From positions 1,674,001 to 1,738,000 of the forward strand of contig NZ_CP040442.1 of assembly GCF_015191005.1 (NCBI RefSeq): DNA of 64,000 nucleotides, written 5' to 3'. A program made the translations under genes and the position numbers. Source of the DNA: Kaistella flava (ex Peng et al. 2021) (GTDB lineage Bacteria > Bacteroidota > Bacteroidia > Flavobacteriales > Weeksellaceae). The notes beneath the pieces are model-generated. The model saw nothing but the letters and a program-made list of their open reading frames with translations, was not told where the DNA came from and did not search any database. This document shows positions 55,354-63,628 of the stretch, in pieces (the stretch's first letter is position 1; each line of letters begins with the position of its first letter).

Positions 55354-55801
55354 TGATTAACCACTATAAAGTAATAGAAAAATTTAATAAAATAATCTTA
55401 TCCGCTTCTGATGAGAAAATCATTTTATAACAGATTCATGGTGAAAAAATATATAAAGTAAAATTATATGCATTTCTCATATTTCATTATAATATATTTT
55501 TAATAGTTATCTGTCTTATTTGCAATTTTGCTCAGGAAAAGATTAAATATTCACTAATATATTTTACTACCTATTATTGTATATCAAATACTTCTATAGA
55601 AATAAATATATATCATACATTTCGATGATTACCATCCGCATAAATCCTTAAATTTTTTTTAAATTTTATAAAAATTGCAGTAATATTCTATATCCTATTC
55701 CACTTGCTACCCATTATAAACAAAAATATAATAACTTTTCATTAGATTAGCGTCAATTATATTTTCATAATTACAGTCCTTCTAATTTACATTTTTAATC
55801 T
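55354..55801. other. AT-rich gap before the phosphorelay operon
   Basis: No ORF, RNA gene or repeat is supported in these 448 bp. The DNA is very AT-rich and probably holds the promoter of the next operon, but no single TAnnTTTG box stands out. Confidence 0.4.
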
Positions 55802-58800
55802 ATGAAAGTTCGTCAAATTTTAAATAATTCGAAAATTTCTCCTCACCAAAAAATAAATTATATAAAAACAGAACTGTCTCCAGGTTCTTTTGAGAAATTT
55901 TTTCGGAATAACACACCATTAAAGAATTTTCTGAAAAGTCAAGCTTTAATTAGAGAGATTAAGAATGTTTCATTAAATGAACCATATGTTTTTACTCAAG
56001 ATTTCGAAAAAGAATTTTTATGGATTACTAATAAACTTCTCTTAAACATTAATTCAATTGTAGATTTTTCGACATGCGTTTCAACATTTAACCAAGCATT
56101 ATTAACGGAAAATTTTGACGAAGCACATAAAACATTAGATTACATCCAGCATAGTTATGGTTATAGTCTATGGTTATTAGAGTCTCGTTTACATTTGACC
56201 GAAAATGAATTAGGTACAAGTTCTAATTGGAAGCTTCTGAGTGAGTATTTATCTCTTACAAATAATCCTATTTACAATTTTTGTATAAATTCATCTAGTA
56301 AAAAAATTGAAACTAATTTACCTTTTGAAAGCTTTGTAAATCAATTCCAAAATGATTTGAATACAATGAATGTATTCGGGTTCTTAAACGATTTCTTAGT
56401 ATTTAGAAATTTTAAATTAGCCCAATTTGAGTATAATTTCAATGACCTATCAAGCGTTCTTTATGTGAGTAATATTTTCAGTATCATTGATCAATATTTA
56501 GTCTTGATTGAAGTTATTTTATATCATATAAGCGTACATAATGAAAAATACTTTTCACTGTTTGAAGATTTTTTAATTAAGCTTCATCGCGCCGGTTGCA
56601 ATGATAATCGGATTCCAAATATTTTAAACATAATAAGTGTTGGTACACAGCTAATTCAATATCCAGAAAATGATATAATCCAAAACATATTAGAAGAATA
56701 CTACCGAGGTAATTTTGCAGAATCAAAAGTATTGTCATGTAAAGCTATTTCATCCAATGTTATTGATTTCGAAGTCTGGGAGATATACGTAAAATCATTA
56801 ATAAATTTAGCTTTGCCGTTTGAGGATACTGGTATGCGATCAATTGATTATATACTACTTAACATTTATCAATTCATGCAATTCAATTCAGAATCTGAAA
56901 AAGCATCTAAAGCACTTGCTAAATTATCTGTTAAATATTCAAATGTTTATATTGGTTTTCATATTGCAGCGCTATTATACGAAATAGAGCGAAACAATAA
57001 TTTAAATATTTCTCTATACTGTTCCAGTTCGCATAATTCATTAAAACTACTCCTTTCGCCGGTATATCACAAAAACATTCTTCCGAAATATGTGCCTTTT
57101 AATACATTGAATTATTCCCGATATAAAAGTGTACTTTATAATTTTCCGCACGACAGTCCATATGATTATTATACGGCTGATAATAAATTTATACTTCGCG
57201 GCGATATTACTACCGCATATCGAGAAGAGCATTACAGTCGATGTATCTCGTTAATAAATGAAAGTAACATTCTACATAGTTCTCCAAATTATTTTAAGGA
57301 AATAACAACATTTTATCTGTATGAATCACTAATTAAAGAAAAAAAAATTACCGATGCCATTGTTCTTTTTTATGATATATACTTTGATGAAAATATATAT
57401 TACTATAAAATAAATTATAAAAATCTTTATGATGTTGTTTTCCAAGATTCGGATAAGTACGCATATTTAAATAATTGCAATGCCTTAATATTAGGATCTC
57501 TATTTAATTCTGAATACGATTTATATGAACTTTTAGATGAATATCTTTATAAAAACAATATAGAATTTAATGATTTGGATAGTTTGTTACACAAATTAGA
57601 TATTAACCAATGCATTTATGTTCTATTTAAAATTTATACGATAGATACATTAAAATATTTCTTCTCAAATATTCAAGATGTTGAAGAATTTCGTCTCAAA
57701 GTTTTAATTAAACTAATAAGTATTGATATCGCAAATAAAATACACTATGAGGCAGAAAAAAATGAAATTGAAAAAAATCTATCAGTAAGAAATGTTATTC
57801 AAGAAGTAAATGATGCTCGTTTATTTGTAGACGTTCCCAAGCTAAAAGAAATTTTAGTTGAAAAATATACAGATGATTTTAATCGCTTTTGGAATATTGT
57901 GCAAGAAAAAAAAGCAACAAAACTCTCAGGTTTTAATTCGTCTCGTAAGCGTAATTGGGAGAAATCCTTAAAGGAGTCTGCCGACAATACATTGGATAAA
58001 TATGATGATGCTGATTTTATAGCTTTTAAAAACATATATTATTTTGTCCGTCAAAACTTTTTATTTAGTAAAGAATATGGTCTTGATTCTTGTTTAAGTA
58101 CTAGAATTCGTCACGGTGCTTTAAAAAATCAGTTACGAAGTGTATTTGATTCGTTAAATTTACTAACGTCAAAAAATGGCGCAGATTATATTGATAATTT
58201 ATTTTGGTCAAATATTATTGAAGATGTTCAGGTAAATCTAGAAGTTCAAACTTTAATTAAAGAATTGAGTAATCGAGTTGATTCATTAAATGACTTTGTT
58301 GTTAATGAAGTTATTCAAATAAATCATGAAAATAATTTAAGTAAAAAAAATGGCTTATTTAATTATTATACCACAGATGAAATTCTTTATGAATTTTATT
58401 CAGAATATGTTAATTATTTAAATACTGCTGGGGACTCCATTGACACACTACTAAATGATTTGATCCTATTTACAAATTTCACACTTCGAGATAATCTTGT
58501 TAGTTACTTTACAATTACTTTATTCGAAAAATATAGAGATATTGTTTTAGAAACTATTGACAAAATTTCTAAGCTTTCTCTTCCTCCTACCATATATCTA
58601 ATTGAAAATCTAAATAAATCAATAACTGATGTTAAAATTTGTTTAGATGAAGTTTCCAACTGGTTTTTCTTAAACACATCTTCATCTGCGAACCTTCTTA
58701 TGATTGAAGACATTATTAATGCTAGTTTTGTAATGACTCAGCGATTATATAATAATTATACAATAACTTCAAAGATAAATATATCGTTCGATCAAGTAGC

Positions 58801-59194
58801 AGGTTATGCCAGTCTGATTTATGTATTTAATATTTTATTTTCAAACTGCATTGTGCACTCAAATTTAGCTGGCAATATTTTAATTACCGTTGACGTTGAT
58901 TTGGTAGATAATAAATTTGTAAAGATTGATATTTCGAACAATTTTAATAACTTGGATATTAAAAAAGTAACAACTAACCTTGAAGCTATTAAAAAAAATT
59001 GGAAAGATTTTTCTAATATTGATAGATCGAATGTTGAAGGACAAAGTGGCTTCGACAAAATAAAAAGAATAATGATTTATGAAGCTAAATGTGTTACCGA
59101 TCATTTTGATTATTTAATAACTGACAACACTGTAACCGTTTCATTGTTTTTAATTTATAATAAACCATCAGATGAAGAATCTATTAATAATTGA
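55802..59194 (+). CDS. Detocs-like sensor histidine kinase (DtcA-like)
   Basis: A 1130-residue protein. Residues 1 to about 740 are helical and match no family I know; they are the likely sensor. A probable dimerisation/phosphoacceptor helix reads R-I-R-H771-G-A-L-K-N-Q-L-R, H771 being the candidate phospho-histidine. The C-terminus is a Bergerat ATPase: N-box N1010-x4-N1015-C-I-V-H1019-S, G1 box D1043-I-S-N-N, and G2 box G1080-Q-S-G. There is no membrane segment, so it is cytoplasmic. Its 3' end overlaps the receiver gene by 23 bp. Size, order and domains fit the kinase of the Detocs defence system. Confidence 0.8.
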   Translation: MKVRQILNNSKISPHQKINYIKTELSPGSFEKFFRNNTPLKNFLKSQALIREIKNVSLNEPYVFTQDFEKEFLWITNKLLLNINSIVDFSTCVSTFNQALLTENFDEAHKTLDYIQHSYGYSLWLLESRLHLTENELGTSSNWKLLSEYLSLTNNPIYNFCINSSSKKIETNLPFESFVNQFQNDLNTMNVFGFLNDFLVFRNFKLAQFEYNFNDLSSVLYVSNIFSIIDQYLVLIEVILYHISVHNEKYFSLFEDFLIKLHRAGCNDNRIPNILNIISVGTQLIQYPENDIIQNILEEYYRGNFAESKVLSCKAISSNVIDFEVWEIYVKSLINLALPFEDTGMRSIDYILLNIYQFMQFNSESEKASKALAKLSVKYSNVYIGFHIAALLYEIERNNNLNISLYCSSSHNSLKLLLSPVYHKNILPKYVPFNTLNYSRYKSVLYNFPHDSPYDYYTADNKFILRGDITTAYREEHYSRCISLINESNILHSSPNYFKEITTFYLYESLIKEKKITDAIVLFYDIYFDENIYYYKINYKNLYDVVFQDSDKYAYLNNCNALILGSLFNSEYDLYELLDEYLYKNNIEFNDLDSLLHKLDINQCIYVLFKIYTIDTLKYFFSNIQDVEEFRLKVLIKLISIDIANKIHYEAEKNEIEKNLSVRNVIQEVNDARLFVDVPKLKEILVEKYTDDFNRFWNIVQEKKATKLSGFNSSRKRNWEKSLKESADNTLDKYDDADFIAFKNIYYFVRQNFLFSKEYGLDSCLSTRIRHGALKNQLRSVFDSLNLLTSKNGADYIDNLFWSNIIEDVQVNLEVQTLIKELSNRVDSLNDFVVNEVIQINHENNLSKKNGLFNYYTTDEILYEFYSEYVNYLNTAGDSIDTLLNDLILFTNFTLRDNLVSYFTITLFEKYRDIVLETIDKISKLSLPPTIYLIENLNKSITDVKICLDEVSNWFFLNTSSSANLLMIEDIINASFVMTQRLYNNYTITSKINISFDQVAGYASLIYVFNILFSNCIVHSNLAGNILITVDVDLVDNKFVKIDISNNFNNLDIKKVTTNLEAIKKNWKDFSNIDRSNVEGQSGFDKIKRIMIYEAKCVTDHFDYLITDNTVTVSLFLIYNKPSDEESINN

Positions 59195-59615
59195 AGATGA
59201 CAAAATAAAAATTGAAAAATTAGAAGCTGCTTTAGAAGGTTATAATTTAGATATTTCAGAATCATTTCATAGTGGTATCACTGCACTCCGAAATAACACA
59301 TACGATTTAGTTATTCTAGATATGACAATACCACTTTGGGATCGTTTATCTAATGACATATCTCAAAATTATGAACAATTCGGCGGGGAAAAAATATTAC
59401 GCGAAATGAAACGTCGATTTATTGAAGTGCCTGTTATTTTATTTACGATGTTTGATAAGTTTCCAGTAGGATGTGAAATTGTAACTTTTAATGAATTAGT
59501 TGCTAAATATACGTCGGAATTTCCTTTTTTTAAAGGAGCAGTATTTTATGATTCTATTAGAGATAGTTGGAAAGACGAATTAAAAACCATAATAATGAAA
59601 AACTTTGAGTCCTAA
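59172..59615 (+). CDS. Stand-alone receiver-domain protein (DtcB-like)
   Basis: A 147-residue response-regulator receiver without an output domain. Acidic pocket E8-D9-D10, phosphoacceptor D50 in V-I-L-D-M-T-I-P, and the conserved Thr in I-L-F-T-M-F-D. The usual strand-5 Lys-Pro is not visible; instead F-Y-D-S-x-x-x-S-W-K stands there, as in the downstream receiver. In Detocs a receiver-only protein buffers stray phosphorylation from the kinase; that role is inferred here from position. It overlaps the kinase gene (23 bp) and the effector gene (11 bp). Confidence 0.82.
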   Translation: MKNLLIIEDDKIKIEKLEAALEGYNLDISESFHSGITALRNNTYDLVILDMTIPLWDRLSNDISQNYEQFGGEKILREMKRRFIEVPVILFTMFDKFPVGCEIVTFNELVAKYTSEFPFFKGAVFYDSIRDSWKDELKTIIMKNFES

Positions 59616-60696
59616 TATTTCAATTTTAATTGTTGATGATGATCTAATTAAGATTTATAGTATTATTAAAACAATTAAGGAAGTAACATCAACTTCTTTA
59701 CATATTGATCAAGCATGTGATATAACCGAAGCTTATGCAAATTTAAAGGTTACGAAATACCATTTGTTAATTTCTGACTTGCTTATGCCACTTCATAAAG
59801 ATGGTCCGCTATTACCTTCTGGTGGTATCATATTGGTAAAAGAATTATATAAAGAAAGAAAAGGTTTATATGTTCCTTTGTATATTTTGGGGCTAACACA
59901 ACATGAAGAATATGTAACTAATTTTAATAAATTATGGCACGTAATTCTTTATGAATCAGAGAATGAATCATGGAAATCTTATTTAAGAGATTTAATATTT
60001 CATATTGAGCGTATTAAAAATTACCTAAATTCTTATATTATTGAAACTATTTTCGTTGAAGGAAAATCTGACAAAATTATAATAAAAAGCACTATTGATT
60101 TCTACTTTAAACAGTTATCACCTTCTGTTCTAATTGAAACTTTGGCCACTGGCGCCGGCGCTAGTTGGGTTGAACGTAAAATTTTAATTTGGGCTAAATC
60201 ACTCAATAAGCATATTGATGGTAAATATATAAAGGCAATTGGCCTTTTTGATAATGATGATGCAGGTGAAAAATCAATTACTAATATATTAAATGTAATA
60301 AACGAAAATTCTGCAGAGAGGAGAACATTTTCTCTAATTAGAACTGAATCAAAGTATTCAAATATATTAAAAACAATTAACGAGAAAGGTGTACTGTTAA
60401 AAACGACAATTGAAGATTTGGTCTCCATTGCAGTATGGAGGGAAGCCGAGAAGCTGGGATGGCTAACGTCGCGACCCCACTTTGCATTCTTACATTTATC
60501 TAAAGATAATATTCATTCTGAATACTTTAAAAATTTAGGTTTCGACGATGACGAAATATTTTTTATTTTACATTCTGTAAAGGATGAATGTAAAGAGGCA
60601 TTTGCAAATTTAGCAATTACCTCCCAAGAAAATTTACTATATGTTTCGTACATGCTAAAAAATTGCTTTTTTAAATTAAAACTTCTTGATGTTTAA
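59605..60696 (+). CDS. Receiver-TOPRIM fusion effector (DtcC-like)
   Basis: A 363-residue protein: receiver domain (about 4-125; D11-D12, phosphoacceptor D58 in I-S-D-L-L-M-P, Thr in L-G-L-T), then a TOPRIM domain with the glutamate E152 in F-V-E-G-K-S-D and the D216-N-D218-D pair in L-F-D-N-D-D-A-G. TOPRIM domains of OLD/Gabija/primase type cut or process nucleic acids with Mg2+. The start is TTG: an in-frame TGA lies 9 bp upstream and no ATG is near, so it is translationally coupled to the receiver gene. In Detocs this slot usually holds a nucleosidase. Confidence 0.8.
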   Translation: MSPNISILIVDDDLIKIYSIIKTIKEVTSTSLHIDQACDITEAYANLKVTKYHLLISDLLMPLHKDGPLLPSGGIILVKELYKERKGLYVPLYILGLTQHEEYVTNFNKLWHVILYESENESWKSYLRDLIFHIERIKNYLNSYIIETIFVEGKSDKIIIKSTIDFYFKQLSPSVLIETLATGAGASWVERKILIWAKSLNKHIDGKYIKAIGLFDNDDAGEKSITNILNVINENSAERRTFSLIRTESKYSNILKTINEKGVLLKTTIEDLVSIAVWREAEKLGWLTSRPHFAFLHLSKDNIHSEYFKNLGFDDDEIFFILHSVKDECKEAFANLAITSQENLLYVSYMLKNCFFKLKLLDV

Positions 60697-60920
60697 AAAG
60701 AATTAGACCAACAAAATTGTACTAAAAAATAAAAATTATATAAAAGTATTACTTTCCATCTTCATATTACATAGTATCGAAATTCTTTTAATTAACACTT
60801 AACTTTTACCATTGTTTTAGCTTAATATCCTTAAAAAATTGTTATTCTTAAATACCGAATTATTATCTTAATTATTCATTCATCAGCGATAATAATGATA
60901 GTAAATAAATAAAATGTAAA

Positions 60921-61397
60921 ATGAAATATCTAATCTCAATATTACTTCTAATTAGTATTCACTTTAAATGTCAAATAACCGGAAAAATAATCGGTATTAA
61001 AGACGGTGATACAGTTGTTGTATTGTTAGATGGTAACATTCAAAAGACACTCCGTTTAGCAGAAGTTGATTGTCCGGAAAATACTCAGCCATTCGGTAAG
61101 AATGCAAAGCAATTTACTTCAGATCAGATATTTGGAAGAGAAGTTAAATTTATTGAAACCGATACAGACCGCTATGGAAGAACTATTGCTAAGATATATT
61201 ATAGTGATAAATATCTTTCCGCAGAGATTATAAAAGCTGGCTTCGGTTGGTGGTATTATCACTATTCAAATGATAAGAATTTAGGTGTACTGCAGCAACA
61301 AGCAAAAGATAAAAAGATTGGTTTATGGCACGATGAAGACGCAATTGCTCCTTGGGACTACCGGAAACTAAAGAAAACCGCATTACAAAATAATTAA
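60921..61397 (+). CDS. Secreted staphylococcal-type nuclease (SNase)
   Basis: A 158-residue protein with a signal peptide (to about residue 17) and an SNase OB-fold. The catalytic set is R45 and E53 in L-R-L-A-E-V-D-C-P-E, with D50, and R87 in D-R-Y-G-R. It would cut DNA or RNA with Ca2+ outside the cytoplasm. The G-K-N-A-K-Q-F and K-I-G-L-W segments are family-conserved. Probably an envelope barrier to incoming DNA, or a nutrient nuclease; the first fits its place among defence genes. Confidence 0.92.
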   Translation: MKYLISILLLISIHFKCQITGKIIGIKDGDTVVVLLDGNIQKTLRLAEVDCPENTQPFGKNAKQFTSDQIFGREVKFIETDTDRYGRTIAKIYYSDKYLSAEIIKAGFGWWYYHYSNDKNLGVLQQQAKDKKIGLWHDEDAIAPWDYRKLKKTALQNN

Positions 61398-61412
61398 AAA
61401 CTCAATATTGTA

Positions 61413-61766
61413 GTGGAATTAGAAGATCTTTATAAAGAAATTAAATTAGCATTGAATACTGCTGATGGTATTGAGAATTATGTAAAACGTTCTTATGGTT
61501 TGGTGTTCGATTATTGCATAGCACGATACGTTTTCTATGAATCCGAATTTTCAGTTTATAAAAGATACAGAACACCTGAAATGGATTTAGAAGAGTATAC
61601 CATTGAGAATAAAGATTATCATTATATTTTTATTTTACTTTGCGCCATAAAATCTCCAGAGATTTTAGAAATATTAAATTTTATAATTTTACCCACAGAT
61701 TATTTCACCTTAACTGAAAAATCAATCTTAAGAGAAATAGAAATTTCAAAACGCCTATTAAAATAA
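61413..61766 (+). CDS. Hypothetical protein of the SNase-SRAP cluster
   Basis: A 117-residue acidic cytoplasmic protein with no signal and no recognised domain. The start is GTG at 61413, 15 bp after the SNase stop; the first in-frame ATG would remove the N-terminal third. It shares the transcript with the SNase and SRAP genes (7 bp gap to the latter). Helical content looks high. Function unknown. Confidence 0.6.
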   Translation: MELEDLYKEIKLALNTADGIENYVKRSYGLVFDYCIARYVFYESEFSVYKRYRTPEMDLEEYTIENKDYHYIFILLCAIKSPEILEILNFIILPTDYFTLTEKSILREIEISKRLLK

Positions 61767-61773
61767 TAATGAT

Positions 61774-62424
61774 ATGTGCTATTATATTTCAAATAATTTA
61801 ACAAAGAAGGAGATTAAAGACTCTTTTGGAGTAGAGTATAATGGGCCCGAATTTAAGGCCTCTGGTTTCGTCAATGGCTTCTCATACCCTAAAACGCCAA
61901 TCATAATGGATGAACATCCAGAGGAAGCGATATTAGGTGATTGGGGTTTAATTCCATTCTGGGCTAAAAATAGAGATGTTCAGAAGATGACCCTAAATGC
62001 TAGAATTGAAACTCTTACAGAGAAACCAAGTTTTAAAAATTCGGTATCGAATAGGTGTTTAGTTTTAGTCAATGGTTTTTATGAATGGAAATGGTTGGAC
62101 TCAAAAGGTAAAAATAAAGAGAAATACTTCATCACATTAGATAATGGAAATAAACCGTTTGCACTTGGTGGGATATATAATATTTGGACTGATAAGAATA
62201 CTAATGAAACTCTTACAAGCTTTTCTATTGTAACTTCTAATGCTAATGAATTGATGGCAGAAATCCACAATTCAAAGGATCGCATGCCACTGGTTTTATC
62301 AAAAGAAGCGGAAAAAAATTGGCTATCTGATAGACCTATAGATGACTTCGCTTTTCCACATTACGACCCTGCATTAATTGCATTAAATTTAGATTCTTCT
62401 TCATCTCCCAAAACCCTTTTTTAA
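61774..62424 (+). CDS. SRAP-domain protein (YedK/HMCES family)
   Basis: A 216-residue protein of the SOS-response-associated-peptidase family. C2 (exposed after Met removal) is the residue that crosslinks abasic sites in single-stranded DNA; N75 in L-N-A-R-I-E-T, E104 in G-F-Y-E-W and H165 in I-H-N-S-K-D-R-M-P complete the active site. Such proteins shield abasic ssDNA and are frequent on mobile elements and phages. Here it follows the SNase and may protect element DNA during transfer or attack. Confidence 0.93.
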   Translation: MCYYISNNLTKKEIKDSFGVEYNGPEFKASGFVNGFSYPKTPIIMDEHPEEAILGDWGLIPFWAKNRDVQKMTLNARIETLTEKPSFKNSVSNRCLVLVNGFYEWKWLDSKGKNKEKYFITLDNGNKPFALGGIYNIWTDKNTNETLTSFSIVTSNANELMAEIHNSKDRMPLVLSKEAEKNWLSDRPIDDFAFPHYDPALIALNLDSSSSPKTLF

Positions 62425-62509
62425 TAAAAATTTGTTAAAGTTCTTTATCGATATTTGAAATGAAAAAAATCACTTAGTATAGTTATAAGCATCTGATTAT
62501 TAGTTTACT

Positions 62510-63097
62510 CTAAAATTTAATCCCCTTAACTTTTGTTAAGTATTTAATTTTTTCTTCAACAAATTCTCTTGTTATTTGCTTATGTTCCAGTATTTTGAAT
62601 ACGTATTTCAAAAAACCAAATATTTCATCGTCAACCATTGCAGATAAGAAAACATGTAAATCTCTTTTGTCTGCATCTTCAAAATATTCTTCATCAAAGT
62701 TTATGATTGTATCTGCTGATTGCTCCCACCTTTCACGAAAATAACCATCAAATTGAATGTTCTTTTCATCTGCACAAATCCTAATTAATTTCATCGATTC
62801 AGAATAAAGATCATCTAATGGTTCTTCCAAAATATGTCCGAAACTTATATTAAATAGTTCGCAAATAGTGTAATGATATAGGTACGCAGGATTTGAAGCA
62901 ACCATGTCATTAATTTGTTCCCTGAATATATTTCTTAAATCTGTCTGATATTTGGCACTTTGTGCTTTCATAAATAACTCTTCATCACGAAATTGATGAT
63001 GAAATACTTTACCATTATCTAAGGTAACAACTAGTTGATAATCTTTTTGACCAATTTCTTTAATTTTGATTTCGGATATTATAAATGGGATATACAT
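62510..63097 (-). CDS. Hypothetical protein, DUF2442-like N-terminus
   Basis: A 195-residue cytoplasmic protein. The first 55 residues (I-I-S-E-I-K-I-K-E-I...V-T-L-D-N-G-K-V-F) resemble a short DUF2442-type beta domain; the rest is acidic and helical with no known family. The ATG at 63097 is used because the codon three residues upstream is TTG. Convergent with the SRAP gene. Function unknown. Confidence 0.6.
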   Translation of the reverse strand: MYIPFIISEIKIKEIGQKDYQLVVTLDNGKVFHHQFRDEELFMKAQSAKYQTDLRNIFREQINDMVASNPAYLYHYTICELFNISFGHILEEPLDDLYSESMKLIRICADEKNIQFDGYFRERWEQSADTIINFDEEYFEDADKRDLHVFLSAMVDDEIFGFLKYVFKILEHKQITREFVEEKIKYLTKVKGIKF

Positions 63098-63149
63098 TAA
63101 ATGCAATATTTAGTATTATTAATTATTTCTGAAAAGTAAATTTATAATT

Positions 63150-63443
63150 TTATTTGCTTTTCATCCTACGTTCTCCCCAATTAGAATTATCTTCTTTCTC
63201 TATTGCTGTAGATTTTTTAATTGGACTAATTACAAAACCCAACCAACACCTTGCTAACTTTTCTCCATTAATATCTACAGATTGTAGTTTTATATAGAGT
63301 TTTACCATCTCATGCAAAAGGAATTCTTTCACTTCACCAGCATTGGCCTTAGTGTAAAAAACATCTATTTGCTGCTTTTTATCGGTCGTTTCCAGTCGAA
63401 TAAAGGTCTCTGTAATTTTTAAAATTATTCCTGCTATTTCCAT
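63150..63443 (-). CDS. Small hypothetical protein of the element
   Basis: A 97-residue basic protein, N-terminal strand pattern I-I-L-K-I-T-E-T-F-I-R-L-E-T as in small OB-like or RNA/DNA-binding domains, C-terminal tail rich in charged residues. No family was recognised. It is preceded, 39 bp upstream, by a strong near-perfect 27-bp palindrome, so its expression is probably controlled. Confidence 0.5.
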   Translation of the reverse strand: MEIAGIILKITETFIRLETTDKKQQIDVFYTKANAGEVKEFLLHEMVKLYIKLQSVDINGEKLARCWLGFVISPIKKSTAIEKEDNSNWGERRMKSK

Positions 63444-63481
63444 TTAGCAAAATTGATACATTTCGTAACAAAAACAAAAAA

Positions 63482-63508
63482 AACATTGCTACAATTTGTA
63501 ACAATGTT
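63482..63508. promoter_or_regulatory. 27-bp near-perfect palindrome upstream of the 97-residue protein gene
   Basis: Two 13-bp arms around one central base: AACATTGCTACAA on the left and TTGTAACAATGTT on the right differ at one pair. A TTTCGTAACA half-site-like sequence lies near 63461. This looks like a dimeric repressor operator. It sits between the start of the minus-strand gene at 63443 and the secreted protein gene. Confidence 0.5.
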
Positions 63509-63628
63509 TAATTGTGTGATTTATATGCTGTTACTAATAGTTAAAAAAAGATTAATAAGTTCAATCGCTTATTATATAAGTTAATTTAAATCTAAATCTT
63601 TATTGTTCTAATAGAATATGGTTCTACC

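Larger units (their letters stand above)
45458..63600 (+). mobile_element. Integrated element with recombinase, primase-helicase and defence cargo (right end unknown)
   Basis: A tyrosine recombinase, an element protein, an excisionase-like HTH protein and a VirE-type primase-helicase lie in order at the left, followed by AT-rich cargo up to about 63.5 kb. The left end is placed near the stem-loop at 45458 upstream of the recombinase. I found no matching repeat for the right end; 63600 is only the limit before the secreted-protein gene at 63629. No conjugation genes are present, so it is an integrative, possibly mobilisable or satellite-like island. Confidence 0.55.

Noticed and set aside
57047..57232. 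Several short minus-strand ORFs inside the kinase gene (also 57799, 58504, 58819)
   Set aside because: They lie antisense to a long conserved frame in AT-rich DNA and show no domain or start signal.
45458..63600. Prophage
   Set aside because: No capsid, terminase, portal, tail or lysis genes were recognised; only integration and replication functions.
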